A DNA stretch of 29,496 nucleotides, from contig CAJGDC010000021.1 of the NCBI GenBank assembly GCA_904502005.1, positions 1 through 29,496 on the forward strand, in the 5' to 3' direction. Positions 1 to 8,499 of the stretch are shown here, in pieces. Position 1 is the first letter of the stretch. Each line of letters begins with the position of its first letter. The notes under the pieces are model-generated. The model saw nothing but the letters and a program-made list of their open reading frames with translations. It was not told where the DNA came from and did not search any database. A program made the translations under genes and the position numbers. This DNA comes from an uncultured Alistipes sp. (GTDB taxonomy: Bacteria; Bacteroidota; Bacteroidia; Bacteroidales; Rikenellaceae).

Positions 1-2289
1 TACCTTGCAAGAAATATTGGCACCATCTATTGTTACTGTACTTGGGCTCTCGAGAGTACCGATAAGACCACCCAAAGCAGTACCGTATGCGTCCCACAAG
101 CTATATATAACAACATCTGAACTAACTACAATATTCTTGAGTGTAAAGTTACCTTTATTTGCCCAACCGATAACTGGAGCAGTATCATTATTGAAACCTA
201 CAACCGAACCCTTCTTGAAAGTGAGGTTCTCAAATGTACAATCGCCAACTGCCTCACAAGCAATCGCTGCTGCCTCTCCGCCATATGTTGCAGCTACGAA
301 GTCTTCCATAGTCAAGTTCTTGACTACAGCATTTTTCACTTGTGAGAAGAGACCAATTGCTCTTTTGTTAGCGAAAGTAAGGTCTGTACGCTTGAGGTTT
401 TTGATGGTCTTATTATTTCCATCAAAAGTTCCCTCAAAGTATATTTTGTTGTCGTTGCTATAACTATTATTATATCCAATTGGTTCGAAATCTACGCCAT
501 TCAAATCAATATCATTAGCCAACTTTATAGTCTTGCCAGCATAGCCATCCTGCTCAGCTATATTTGCAGCAATAATGTCAAATCCTGCGGCGGTCTTGAA
601 CTCCAAAGTGTCGTATTCATCAAACTTAAGCACCTCAACAACAACATTTGTAGCGGTGTTGTCTGTAAGGTCAACATTCTTGATGTTACGACCTACGATT
701 TCGCCAGCGTTAGGTTCCTTATCCGCTACATACTCAGGCAACATATTTGCGATAACAGTTACATTCTCAACTGTGTTACCGTTAACCTCAAGTTTCACAA
801 TATTCTTGCTGCCATTTACAGTACCGATAAGAGCACCGCAGTCACGGTATGCAATAACAGTTACATTCTTAACAGAGCAATTCTTAACCCAAGCATTATT
901 CTCAGCTGAAAGGTAACCGGTGATACCACCTGCGTGGTTGCCGTCGTCCTTGTTGAAAGGAGAAGTCTCGATTGTACCATTAAGAACATGGCAGTTCTCA
1001 ATGCGAGAGCAAAGACCATCACCAACAACAGCACCTGCCTTGTAGTGACCCTCTACCGAAACATTCTCAAGCTTGAGGTTGCTTACATAGCTTGCTCTTG
1101 CGAACAGACCAGCAGGAGTTCTATCATCTACCTTAACCTTAAGGTTGCTAATAGTGTGGTTGCCACCATCAAATTTACCCTCAAATTTGCCATTTGCAGC
1201 AATAGGAGTCCAAAGCTCGTTATTAAGGTCGATATCTGTGCCAAGCTGAACAGTCTTACCCTTAAAGGTGTTACCACCTGCGCGAGTAATGCCGTTAGTT
1301 GCGTCTGCAAACCACTTCAAACCGTTTAGAGAAGTGATAAGGTAGGTATTGTTCATCAGAACAACACCATCTGCAATGCTCTCCCACTCTTCAACATCTG
1401 GCTCACCAAACGCAGGCTTAATCTCAACGGTAAAGTCTGTTGAATTAGTAAGGAGCGCACCGATGATGTTAGTGCGGTAGTTAGCCTTAAGAGGAACGTT
1501 TGTGTAAGTAGTGCCAGTAATTGCAACACCCTTATTGTTATTAAAGGTGAAAGCAACGTCAGCAACGCAACCATCTGCAGGAGCGAGCAAGTAGTTCATT
1601 GAGAGGTGACCAGCTGCGATGTCTTCAGCAGTCATTGGAGTTGCAGTAAATTCAACAGGATTAGCTGTAAGACCACCAACAACCTCTGACTCATTTTTAG
1701 CAAATGGATTGAAAGTTGTGTAAATCTTTGTAGAGATAGTGGTAGAAGTTACAGTGATGCTCTTGTTAACCTCATCCATGTTGGTAACCTTAGCGTTGAG
1801 CTGAGCAAATGGACGATAGAGCTCGATTGTAGTGTCAGCATTAGCATCTGCAGGGTTAAAGCCCTTTACTGCAGCATAGAACGCATCGCGAGACTCGTCG
1901 TTTGCATTAATACTATCAATGTTAGCGAGCGAAACAGTACCATTTTCTACAGTATAATAGCCATTATTGCTATCAGCCCAGAAAAGGATGTTGTAGGTCA
2001 TGCCCTTGATAAGAACAAGGTTTACAGTGGTAGTGCTGCCTACTTTAATCTGAACGCCAGTTGTGTTAGATAAACCCTCCAAAAAAGAGTTGTTACTATC
2101 GTAAACATAGTAACGAAGAGTTGTAGCCTGAATACCGTCGCCATAGGCACGAGTACCAAGCTCTGGAAGATTTGCAGTGAAGGTAACTTCAACCTCACCG
2201 CCGCCGATAGAAGAACTGATGTCTTCCTTCGCGCATGATGCTGTGAACAGAACAGCCACAGCCATCAAAATTCTGAAAATGTTTTTCAT
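1..2289 (-). CDS. Fimbrillin-like lipoprotein with GLUG-type repeats (3' end outside window)
   Basis: The frame is open from the ATG at 2289 to the left edge: 763 codons with no stop, so the C-terminus is missing. The N-terminus has a lipoprotein signal with lipobox TASC (lipidated Cys19), followed by AKEDIS, an acidic stretch compatible with surface export. Residues about 25-300 form an Mfa/fimbrillin-like domain (family resembling DUF6562) with the markers LGTRAYGDG, SRDAFYAAV and RPFAQLN. After a hinge near 305, residues about 330-520 and 555 onward contain GLUG-type beta-helix segments, for example GKFEGKFDGGNHTISNL and FEGTFDGNNKTIKNL. This is probably a cell-surface adhesin or pilus-like subunit; no enzymatic residues are visible. 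The N-terminal half is paralogous to the protein at 23527-25662. The promoter lies 200 nt upstream with an unusual leader (G9 tract). The exact ligand is unknown. Confidence 0.85.
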   Translation of the reverse strand, partial: MKNIFRILMAVAVLFTASCAKEDISSSIGGGEVEVTFTANLPELGTRAYGDGIQATTLRYYVYDSNNSFLEGLSNTTGVQIKVGSTTTVNLVLIKGMTYNILFWADSNNGYYTVENGTVSLANIDSINANDESRDAFYAAVKGFNPADANADTTIELYRPFAQLNAKVTNMDEVNKSITVTSTTISTKIYTTFNPFAKNESEVVGGLTANPVEFTATPMTAEDIAAGHLSMNYLLAPADGCVADVAFTFNNNKGVAITGTTYTNVPLKANYRTNIIGALLTNSTDFTVEIKPAFGEPDVEEWESIADGVVLMNNTYLITSLNGLKWFADATNGITRAGGNTFKGKTVQLGTDIDLNNELWTPIAANGKFEGKFDGGNHTISNLKVKVDDRTPAGLFARASYVSNLKLENVSVEGHYKAGAVVGDGLCSRIENCHVLNGTIETSPFNKDDGNHAGGITGYLSAENNAWVKNCSVKNVTVIAYRDCGALIGTVNGSKNIVKLEVNGNTVENVTVIANMLPEYVADKEPNAGEIVGRNIKNVDLTDNTATNVVVEVLKFDEYDTLEFKTAAGFDIIAANIAEQDGYAGKTIKLANDIDLNGVDFEPIGYNNSYSNDNKIYFEGTFDGNNKTIKNLKRTDLTFANKRAIGLFSQVKNAVVKNLTMEDFVAATYGGEAAAIACEAVGDCTFENLTFKKGSVVGFNNDTAPVIGWANKGNFTLKNIVVSSDVVIYSLWDAYGTALGGLIGTLESPSTVTIDGANISCKV

Positions 2290-2392
2290 AGTGTTTAAAT
2301 TTGGTTTATAATAAGTTTGTTTGTATATGTGCATAGCAATGCAGGCGGTAAGATTGCTCTTATTGCCTTTGAAGTGGGTAAAATGTTGATGA

Positions 2393-2473
2393 TTAGCGAG
2401 TTGTAGGTACAAAAATCCCCCCCCCGATTGCGCGGAGAGGGAATAAATATTCATGTATTTGTAAAATACTCAT
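2393..2473 (-). other. Candidate upstream ORF containing a G9 homopolymer
   Basis: A 26-codon ORF starts with ATG at 2473, about 18 nt after the predicted transcription start, and ends at TAA 2393-2395. Its codons 17-19 are GGG GGG GGG, read from the C9 run at 2417-2425 of the plus strand. The peptide resembles no family I recognise and may not be translated. Its interest is positional: deleting one G would open the frame through 61 codons directly into the ATG at 2289, while adding one G gives a longer ORF that stops just before that ATG. Confidence 0.3.
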
Positions 2474-2494
2474 ACCCGTAGATTATTCCGTATG

Positions 2495-2525
2495 CAAATG
2501 TAGTAAAAATTAACCGTATATGCAA
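2495..2525 (-). promoter_or_regulatory. Bacteroidota promoter for the left fimbrillin-like gene
   Basis: On the minus strand a -33 element TTG (2525-2523) is followed by a 20-nt spacer and a perfect -7 box TACATTTG (2502-2495). Transcription should start near 2491, giving a leader of about 200 nt. The -33 region reads TTGCATAT, identical to the promoter of the paralogue at 25776-25806. Confidence 0.7.
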
Positions 2526-2535
2526 CTAAACGGGT

Positions 2536-2565
2536 AAAAAAATAACGCAAAAAGTCTGCAGCGTT
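2536..2565 (-). terminator. Weak terminator after the HD-domain gene
   Basis: On the minus strand a 5-bp stem AACGC/GCGTT (2565-2561 with 2548-2544) with a 12-nt loop is followed by a run of seven T (2542-2536). The stem is short, so termination is plausible but not certain. It would separate the eight-gene operon from the fimbrillin promoter at 2495-2525. Confidence 0.4.
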
Positions 2566-2567
2566 GT

Positions 2568-3182
2568 TTATTGCTCGGCAAAGATAGTATCAAAAGTAGA
2601 GCGCAGAAGGGTTGGGTTGGCTATAATATCTCTCAACTCTGCAAGTCGTTGTGCATTATCCGAGTGGGGAATGTAGAGCTTTAGGTATCCATTTACACCA
2701 TACTTATCGTGTAGGTGCTCGCAGCAGCGAGTGAAGTGCTCTTCTACGGTAAGGGTAGGGTAGTGAGAGAGTCCGTACTGAATAGTGCGGCGGATGACCG
2801 TCAGTGGCTCTATTAGGCGGTCTGCCTCGGCAACAATAGCCCCATAAATTGTGCGAGGAGTGTGCTCTGAGGATGCTCGGTGGTCCTCAACAGCCTCGCG
2901 CATGATGACAATTTGTTCGGCTGTGAAGTAGTTGGTCAGTTGAACATCGGAGGCAATAATCTCTCCAGAGTGGAGGTGGTGTAGCTCTCGTCCATATTGT
3001 AATCCTGTATCATGGTACGCAGCAATGGTGTAGACCATATCTACATCTACATCGTAGTGTTGAGCAAGGCTTAGGCTGCGAGAGATAACACTCTCTACGT
3101 GGTCAATATTGTGAGCCTTGTCAAAAGATGAGTAAAGCGGGATAATCTCCCGCTCTATATACTCTTTAAGTGTTCTATTCAT
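2568..3182 (-). CDS. HD-domain phosphohydrolase
   Basis: A predicted cytoplasmic protein of 204 residues from the ATG at 3182. Earlier in-frame ATGs at 3209, 3206 and 3188 exist, but 3182 gives the family-like start MNRTLKEYIE. Metal-binding residues of the HD superfamily are visible: His24/His28 (HNIDHVE), His57-Asp58 in AAYHDTG, His71, His101 (EDHR) and Asp121 (EADRL). Such proteins hydrolyse phosphomonoesters or nucleotides; the substrate here cannot be told from sequence. Its start overlaps the stop of the upstream PCMD gene by eight bases (ATGAATAG), which implies translational coupling. It has no signal peptide, which is odd for the last gene of an otherwise entirely exported operon. 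Confidence 0.85.
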   Translation of the reverse strand: MNRTLKEYIEREIIPLYSSFDKAHNIDHVESVISRSLSLAQHYDVDVDMVYTIAAYHDTGLQYGRELHHLHSGEIIASDVQLTNYFTAEQIVIMREAVEDHRASSEHTPRTIYGAIVAEADRLIEPLTVIRRTIQYGLSHYPTLTVEEHFTRCCEHLHDKYGVNGYLKLYIPHSDNAQRLAELRDIIANPTLLRSTFDTIFAEQ

Positions 3183-4785
3183 AGTCATAAAGAAGCTCAA
3201 AATCATCAAGCCACATTATTGACTCCTTACTGCCGACAAAGTAGTCGCCATAGCTTGAGCCAGAGGCTACGATAATGATGTGGGTAGGTGTGCGCTCAAA
3301 ATCGCGGTACTCTAACGGAATAGTAAACTCATACCAATCTTTGCTCTCATGATAGAGAATCTCTCCATAGGCGATAATACCCTCATTTGAAGAGTTAAAG
3401 AATGAGGACTCCTTGCTTGTATCTACAGCAACTGGTGACTCTGGAGTACCACCGTAGACATTATAATCCCAATCACCCAGTGCAATAAAGATACTACCAC
3501 GGTCAGGCTCGCCAATGGCAGGAACTTTAGGATTTGGCTTTGCAGGAGCACAGTCAATAGTGCCACAGTTGTACTTCAACCAACCACGCAATGCTGTTGG
3601 ACGGAGAGTGAATGGACGACCAAAATGCACCACACCATTTGTACCCGAGATACCAGCAAACGAGCCGGAAAAGTAGTTGCCAGCGGCGAACTTCTTAATG
3701 CCCAATACATTTGCCTGCTGTGACCAAAGCTGAGCGCAAATACCACTCTTACCTGGAGCAAGATTCTCAGTATGTGGGGTAGTAAGGTTTATGCCCGCAA
3801 TTGCGGAGCCAGGGTTACCAGTTCCCCACCATGCGCTTTCTGGGTTTAGATATGGATAGTATGTTCCACCATCTGTAGACCAGTCGTTAAACTGAGCATT
3901 TGGAAGGTCAAATGTTGTAGTTGTAGTTACTATAATAACATTTGAGACCTGCTCACCCTTGTCAGATACGGCATAGCCTATAATCTCATACTCTGTTTGA
4001 GGGGTAAGGTGGCGAATTGCCGCCTCAATAACTCCATCGCGAGAGGTGTACCAACTCTCCTCAAGCTCGGCCCACGCCTCAGTACCCTTTGCACGGTAGC
4101 GGAAACCGGTCTGTGCACCATCAATACCTGTTGCCTTGAGCCATACAACCTTAGCTCCAGCAACGGCACGTGTAACATCTACCTGCACCTCTTTAGGCTC
4201 AACAATAAGGCGCCAAATCTCACGACGACCATATGAGTCTACAATAGCTGTTTGGGTGTGGTCAGCGTTGTTAAAATTACGGAATGTTGAGGCCTCTGGG
4301 AAGTCATACTCCGGCTTTGGACCAAAGCGAAGCTGGGTGACAGTCACCGTATCAAGACCGAAGTCTGCGCGGCGGTAGACCTTGGCAATGGTACGCTCTG
4401 TATCCCACTCTGTCTCGCCAATCTGACCAATAACGTTAAAGCGGCGGTCAATGATCTGATTTGCAACGATAACCCACTCATAGTCTTGATAGAGTGAGAG
4501 GATAACGTACTGAGGATAGCGCATGTCAAATGTACCCACCATTTCGCGCGAGAGGGTAGCGCCCTCACTACACTCGATGGCTGTAATTTTAACATTGCGA
4601 ATATCAATATTCTCGGCAATATCTACAGTAATCTTACGATTTGCACGGTCAATATTTGGCTTGCTAATAGCCCCCTCAACCTCGATATTCAAGATATCCA
4701 TCTCAACGACTGGATACGGAATATCGTTTTCAATACAAGAGCTCAGTGCAAGCAGCGCAGCTATAAGAGTTATAAACTTTCTCAT
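3175..4785 (-). CDS. PCMD-domain lipoprotein
   Basis: 536 residues. The lipoprotein signal ends ALSSC (Cys17), followed by IENDIP. Residues about 25-200 look like beta-rich Ig/BACON-type modules; 205-290 contains a fibronectin-III-like segment (HLTPQTEYEIIGYAVS). The C-terminal part, about 295-536, matches the PCMD family (putative carbohydrate metabolism domain): IKKFAAGNYFSGSF, GVVHFGRPFTLRPTALRGW and SSYGDYFVGSKESIMWLDD. The same blocks occur in the 680-residue protein encoded upstream. The PCMD fold is a jelly-roll-like sandwich thought to bind glycans; enzymatic activity has not been demonstrated to my knowledge. The gene is in an operon: its start overlaps the stop of the barrel gene by one base (TAATG), and its stop overlaps the HD gene. 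Confidence 0.88.
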   Translation of the reverse strand: MRKFITLIAALLALSSCIENDIPYPVVEMDILNIEVEGAISKPNIDRANRKITVDIAENIDIRNVKITAIECSEGATLSREMVGTFDMRYPQYVILSLYQDYEWVIVANQIIDRRFNVIGQIGETEWDTERTIAKVYRRADFGLDTVTVTQLRFGPKPEYDFPEASTFRNFNNADHTQTAIVDSYGRREIWRLIVEPKEVQVDVTRAVAGAKVVWLKATGIDGAQTGFRYRAKGTEAWAELEESWYTSRDGVIEAAIRHLTPQTEYEIIGYAVSDKGEQVSNVIIVTTTTTFDLPNAQFNDWSTDGGTYYPYLNPESAWWGTGNPGSAIAGINLTTPHTENLAPGKSGICAQLWSQQANVLGIKKFAAGNYFSGSFAGISGTNGVVHFGRPFTLRPTALRGWLKYNCGTIDCAPAKPNPKVPAIGEPDRGSIFIALGDWDYNVYGGTPESPVAVDTSKESSFFNSSNEGIIAYGEILYHESKDWYEFTIPLEYRDFERTPTHIIIVASGSSYGDYFVGSKESIMWLDDFELLYDYE

Positions 4786-5594
4786 TATTTATCCTTTTTC
4801 TTGTTCCACAAGTGAACATTCACGCCAATATTTATCTGTGCAAGGTTTAGACCAAAGCGGAGCTTTGAGAAGTCGCGCTTGCCGATATGATTACCCTCGC
4901 CATCTTTTTGGCTGATGTGGTTATACTGCAATCCTCCAAGACCAAATGACACTCCAGCGCATACATTTGGGAAGATATATACAGACAATCCTGGAGCAAA
5001 GCCCAATCTGATGCGGTAGTTCTCAGAGATTGTGCTCTTAGCAGCTCCATCAGCCTGATAGTTAAACTCCGATCTACCCATTTGACCAGAGAGCTCCCAC
5101 TCTGCAAAGAGTCCAAAGCGACCCTTTTTGTCAAGAGCCATATAGGAGCGGTGGTAGATAGCTGCTGAGTACGCACGGTTGCTATAACCAAGGTCGCCAA
5201 GCGAGATGTTTACATCGTTTGCCTCTCCTAAGTTTAGACCAATCTTGTCAAGTGCTCCGTCAGCGTATGTATATCCCAATCGCACACCTACGGCTTGATT
5301 ATCACGGTAGAAGTAGCCATAGTGAGGCTTAATGGTAAACATTGAGCCATGAAGGTTGATATTGTCGATAATAAGTCCTAAATCGCTATCGTCACTCTCA
5401 AGAGTTCCGTATGATACTGTAAGACCCATCATAGACTCACCCTTAAAGACAAACTTGTTGCTGCCAATCTCGCGGTCTATGCGAGGAGTGCGCTTGTGCT
5501 TAACAGTTGTCTGAGTCAAATTCTGACTCATATCCTGCGCCATGATAGTTCCAACGGCGCAAAGGAGCAGTAGTGTTGTAATTAACCTCTTCAT
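4785..5594 (-). CDS. Outer-membrane beta-barrel protein (second of pair)
   Basis: 269 residues with a type I signal peptide (cleavage probably after MA-QD near residue 20). Residues about 45-265 alternate hydrophobic and polar positions in 9-12-residue strands typical of a small outer-membrane barrel. Several strands carry aromatic girdles (HYGYFYRD, LGYTYADG). The last strand ends in VNVHLW before a charged tail, which differs from the usual aromatic-terminal barrel signal. It is a diverged paralogue of the product of 5607-6395: shared blocks are LNLGE, LFAEWELSGQMGRSEF versus LFAEFQLAMGGSQSKF, and a GLG(G)LQY/GLGYSHTKQ strand. The gene starts 12 bases after its paralogue and overlaps the next gene by one base. 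It could export or anchor the lipoproteins; this is inference. Confidence 0.8.
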   Translation of the reverse strand: MKRLITTLLLLCAVGTIMAQDMSQNLTQTTVKHKRTPRIDREIGSNKFVFKGESMMGLTVSYGTLESDDSDLGLIIDNINLHGSMFTIKPHYGYFYRDNQAVGVRLGYTYADGALDKIGLNLGEANDVNISLGDLGYSNRAYSAAIYHRSYMALDKKGRFGLFAEWELSGQMGRSEFNYQADGAAKSTISENYRIRLGFAPGLSVYIFPNVCAGVSFGLGGLQYNHISQKDGEGNHIGKRDFSKLRFGLNLAQINIGVNVHLWNKKKDK

Positions 5595-5606
5595 TTGTGC
5601 CGAATA

Positions 5607-6395
5607 TTAGATGTAAAACGCAACTCCCAAACCGATGGAGAGTATATTAACCTTGAAATTCATCATGCTTGATGAGCTATGTCCAGTGGTAATCTGGTTG
5701 TGCACCTGCTTTGTGTGAGAATAGCCCAAACCAAGAATGCCGACATTGAGCTCAAGTGCCATATTGTTTGTAATAAACGCAACAACACCCGGATTTGCTC
5801 CCAGCGAGACATTAAAGCCCTTGGCATATGTTCCGCGGATAGGCTGACCCTCAGCAAACTTAGACTGTGAGCCACCCATAGCAAGCTGAAACTCAGCAAA
5901 GAGAGCAAGACGCTTGTTGCGTCCCAGTGGAATGTATTGACGCCAAATAGCTGCTACATCGTACGAATGTTTGAGCATATAGTAGTAGTCTACTCCGAAA
6001 TTCAGCGCACCATCACCCTCACCAAGATTGAGAGTCGCAGAGACCATATTGAGATATGAACGGCCATAGGTGCCTCGCACTCCAATAATAGAGTTAGGGG
6101 CGAGTGAATAACCGATAAGAGGGCTTACCTTTACTGAGTAGCCCTTAGACTCTATATCCTCAATAATGAGGAAGGAGTAGTTGGAATTGTTGTGTGTAGA
6201 GTAGGTCAAACTACCACCAAAGACCCACTGCCCTTTTGGAACAATGTGGGTTTTCATATCTGATATGCCTCGGTTTTCACGCTGCTCGCTTCTCAGTAGC
6301 TCATAGCTCTGAGCCTCTGTAGTTTGTTGAGCAGATGCACCGAATGTAATCAATATGGCTGCGGTAAATACCGCCAATTTTTTGTTCAAAAACAT
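5607..6395 (-). CDS. Outer-membrane beta-barrel protein (first of pair)
   Basis: 262 residues. The signal peptide ends with ASA-QQ near residue 23. From about residue 48 the sequence is a series of amphipathic beta strands (KGYSVKVSPLIGYSL, VGILGLGYSHTKQ) and it ends SIGLGVAFYI. A C-terminal aromatic/hydrophobic strand is typical of outer-membrane barrels folded by the BAM machinery. No OmpA-like peptidoglycan domain or catalytic residues are seen. It is a paralogue of the adjacent 269-residue barrel, evidently a tandem duplication. An intercistronic hairpin lies upstream at 6419-6434. Its role in the operon is unknown; translocation, anchoring or sealing of the lipoprotein complex are possible. 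Confidence 0.8.
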   Translation of the reverse strand: MFLNKKLAVFTAAILITFGASAQQTTEAQSYELLRSEQRENRGISDMKTHIVPKGQWVFGGSLTYSTHNNSNYSFLIIEDIESKGYSVKVSPLIGYSLAPNSIIGVRGTYGRSYLNMVSATLNLGEGDGALNFGVDYYYMLKHSYDVAAIWRQYIPLGRNKRLALFAEFQLAMGGSQSKFAEGQPIRGTYAKGFNVSLGANPGVVAFITNNMALELNVGILGLGYSHTKQVHNQITTGHSSSSMMNFKVNILSIGLGVAFYI

Positions 6396-6418
6396 CCGTA
6401 TTATCTGTTATAAATGCC

Positions 6419-6434
6419 CTCCCCCGAAGGGGAG
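6419..6434 (-). promoter_or_regulatory. Intercistronic UUCG-tetraloop hairpin
   Basis: On the minus strand CTCCCC-TTCG-GGGGAG forms a 6-bp, mostly GC stem closed by the very stable C(UUCG)G tetraloop. It lies in the 49-nt gap between the PCMD gene ending at 6445 and the barrel gene starting at 6395. There is no T-run after it, so it is more likely an RNA-stability or processing element or a partial attenuator than a full terminator. Confidence 0.5.
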
Positions 6435-6444
6435 AGCAGTTGAA

Positions 6445-8487
6445 TTAGTATACAAACTCTACATCGTCCACATACATATAACTCTCTGTAGAACCGGTGA
6501 AGTAGTCACCATAGCCAGAGCAGCTAAATGTAAGAACAAGCAGTGTAGGCTTTGTGGTTACACCCTCTTTGTATGTGATAGGAATCTCAATCTGAGTCCA
6601 CTCGTTGTAGCTGTCGTGAGTCTCCCAGCTTCCTGCTGCAAGGATACCCTCAGTAGCAAGGTCAGGTGTGAAGAATGTCTCCTGCTTATTTGTGTTGACA
6701 GTAAACTTACGATCTGTGAAGCAGCAGTAAACCTTCGCAAGGTCCTTTCCTGTAGTGTGGCTACCCTCGTTGATATCACCCTCGTTGTTCTTCATCCAGA
6801 AACGAAGTGCCTTTGGACGAGCTGTAAAGTCGAATGTACGACCAAACTCTACGATACCACCCATACCGTCAACCTTTACAAAGCGACCAACGAACAGGTT
6901 ACCAGCAGCGAACTTACCCATACCCATAACTGCAGCCTTGATAGACTTCATGTATGCACTCTTAGTTCCTGTAGAACCAGGACGAACGTCATCAGATGCC
7001 ACTGTGAGCTGTGAGCCAACAAGCTTTGCAGTTGCGTGGTTACCAGTGTCCCAGTAGATAGCTCCAAGGTCAGCAGCAGGGCACATAGCCTCATCTGATG
7101 CTTTATTCCATACCTCAAAGCCAGCCTCTGGAATCTGTGAGCCTGCAGGGGTGTTGATAGTCATAGACTTACCAACCTGAGCACCTGCAGCAAAGAGAGC
7201 GTACTCGTATGTTTTGCCTGCAGCGAAGTCGGTAGCTGATGCGTTGTAGGTATTTGCAGCACCTGCAGCAGATACTGCAAGCTGCTTCCACTCGCCACCG
7301 TTAAGACGATAGCCGATGGTAATGTTGCCGCTGAATGAGAAGGCGCTAAAGTCTGCTGTGTTAAACCAGAGGTCATAAGCGTTGATAGGCAAGATACCCT
7401 GAATGTTATATACACACTCCTGATAGCCTACACCACCACTTGCATCCTTAACACGGAAGGCAAAGGTCTGTGCACCACCATAGAGGTTTGCGAAGAACTG
7501 CTCAGAGAGGGCAACGCTATACTCCTTAGCAGATACCTTAGTTACAGCAATACCCTCGTATGTGCTATTGATAAGGTCGAATGTAGTATCGCCATAGGTG
7601 ATGTTGAGTGACTTGATAGTATCAAGTGCAACAACATTGTAGGTACGAGTACCAGAGGTATAGTTATAAGGAGTCTTTACATCAAAGCCTACACCCTTAA
7701 CAGTTGGGTCTGGACTAAATGCCACCTTATCGTTACGGTGCTCAACAGATGTATCTACTGTAGCCACGATTGTAAGACCGCCAGGAGCATCCTTAGAGTA
7801 CTTAAACTTAAGAGTATAGAGCTTCTGTGGCTCGATATTCTCGATAACTCCGCTTGTAGTTACTGGAGTCTGACCGTCAGTACCGTAGAAGTACCAGCTC
7901 AGCTTTGTAGCACCCTCTGGCATAAGGAAATAACCCTCAGCGCTATCTGTATACTTCAGTGTAGGAACTGAGCCAGCCTTTGCTGCGTCAAGGTTAAAGC
8001 TGTCTGCCAAAGATACATAAGTATAGTACTCACCAGTGAAGTGTTTAGCAACAGTGGTGTCATATGCAACAGCTACTGGAACGTTTACCATCTCGCACTC
8101 AACAGTTACATTAGCAACGCTGCCTGCTGTGATAGCAAAGTCTGCAGTACCGGTGTAGTACTTGTCGGTAAATGATGCAAGAACCTTAGTTCCCACCTTT
8201 ACCTGAGCGCAGTAGTTATCTTTGATAAGCCAGATATACTGTGGAACCTCAGTTAGAGAGGTATACTTACGAACCAACTCCTTCTCCTGGTTGGCTGCGT
8301 AGCGGTAGATTTTGAGCTCGAACTCTGCATTTGCATCAAGCTCTGCACGAGTAGACTCAAAGTCAATATTTAGCGCAAGAACACCTTCGTTCTCTGCCAT
8401 TTCGAGGCTCTGATCTGCCTGATTGCTACATGCGGCAGATAGAAGCGCAAAGGATGCGCATACGATAAAATTAAATATTTTTCTCAT
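6445..8487 (-). CDS. DUF4493 and PCMD-domain lipoprotein
   Basis: 680 residues. The lipoprotein signal ends LSAAC (Cys20), followed by SNQADQ. Residues about 33-240 match DUF4493: an EGVLALNIDF opening strand, ESTRAE, and a module ending with VTVECEMVNV. Residues about 250-370 are Ig-like (TFAFRVKDASGGVGY) and 370-455 a further beta module. Residues about 460-680 are a PCMD domain with GKFAAGNLFVGRF, GIVEFGRTF and GYGDYFTGSTESYMYVDD. This joins in one chain the two domain families that elsewhere in the operon sit on separate lipoproteins. The gene begins 12 bases after the stop of the DUF4493/Ig gene. It is likely surface-exposed; binding of glycan or of partner subunits is inference. Confidence 0.87.
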   Translation of the reverse strand: MRKIFNFIVCASFALLSAACSNQADQSLEMAENEGVLALNIDFESTRAELDANAEFELKIYRYAANQEKELVRKYTSLTEVPQYIWLIKDNYCAQVKVGTKVLASFTDKYYTGTADFAITAGSVANVTVECEMVNVPVAVAYDTTVAKHFTGEYYTYVSLADSFNLDAAKAGSVPTLKYTDSAEGYFLMPEGATKLSWYFYGTDGQTPVTTSGVIENIEPQKLYTLKFKYSKDAPGGLTIVATVDTSVEHRNDKVAFSPDPTVKGVGFDVKTPYNYTSGTRTYNVVALDTIKSLNITYGDTTFDLINSTYEGIAVTKVSAKEYSVALSEQFFANLYGGAQTFAFRVKDASGGVGYQECVYNIQGILPINAYDLWFNTADFSAFSFSGNITIGYRLNGGEWKQLAVSAAGAANTYNASATDFAAGKTYEYALFAAGAQVGKSMTINTPAGSQIPEAGFEVWNKASDEAMCPAADLGAIYWDTGNHATAKLVGSQLTVASDDVRPGSTGTKSAYMKSIKAAVMGMGKFAAGNLFVGRFVKVDGMGGIVEFGRTFDFTARPKALRFWMKNNEGDINEGSHTTGKDLAKVYCCFTDRKFTVNTNKQETFFTPDLATEGILAAGSWETHDSYNEWTQIEIPITYKEGVTTKPTLLVLTFSCSGYGDYFTGSTESYMYVDDVEFVY

Positions 8488-8499
8488 AGCTCTGCCTTA

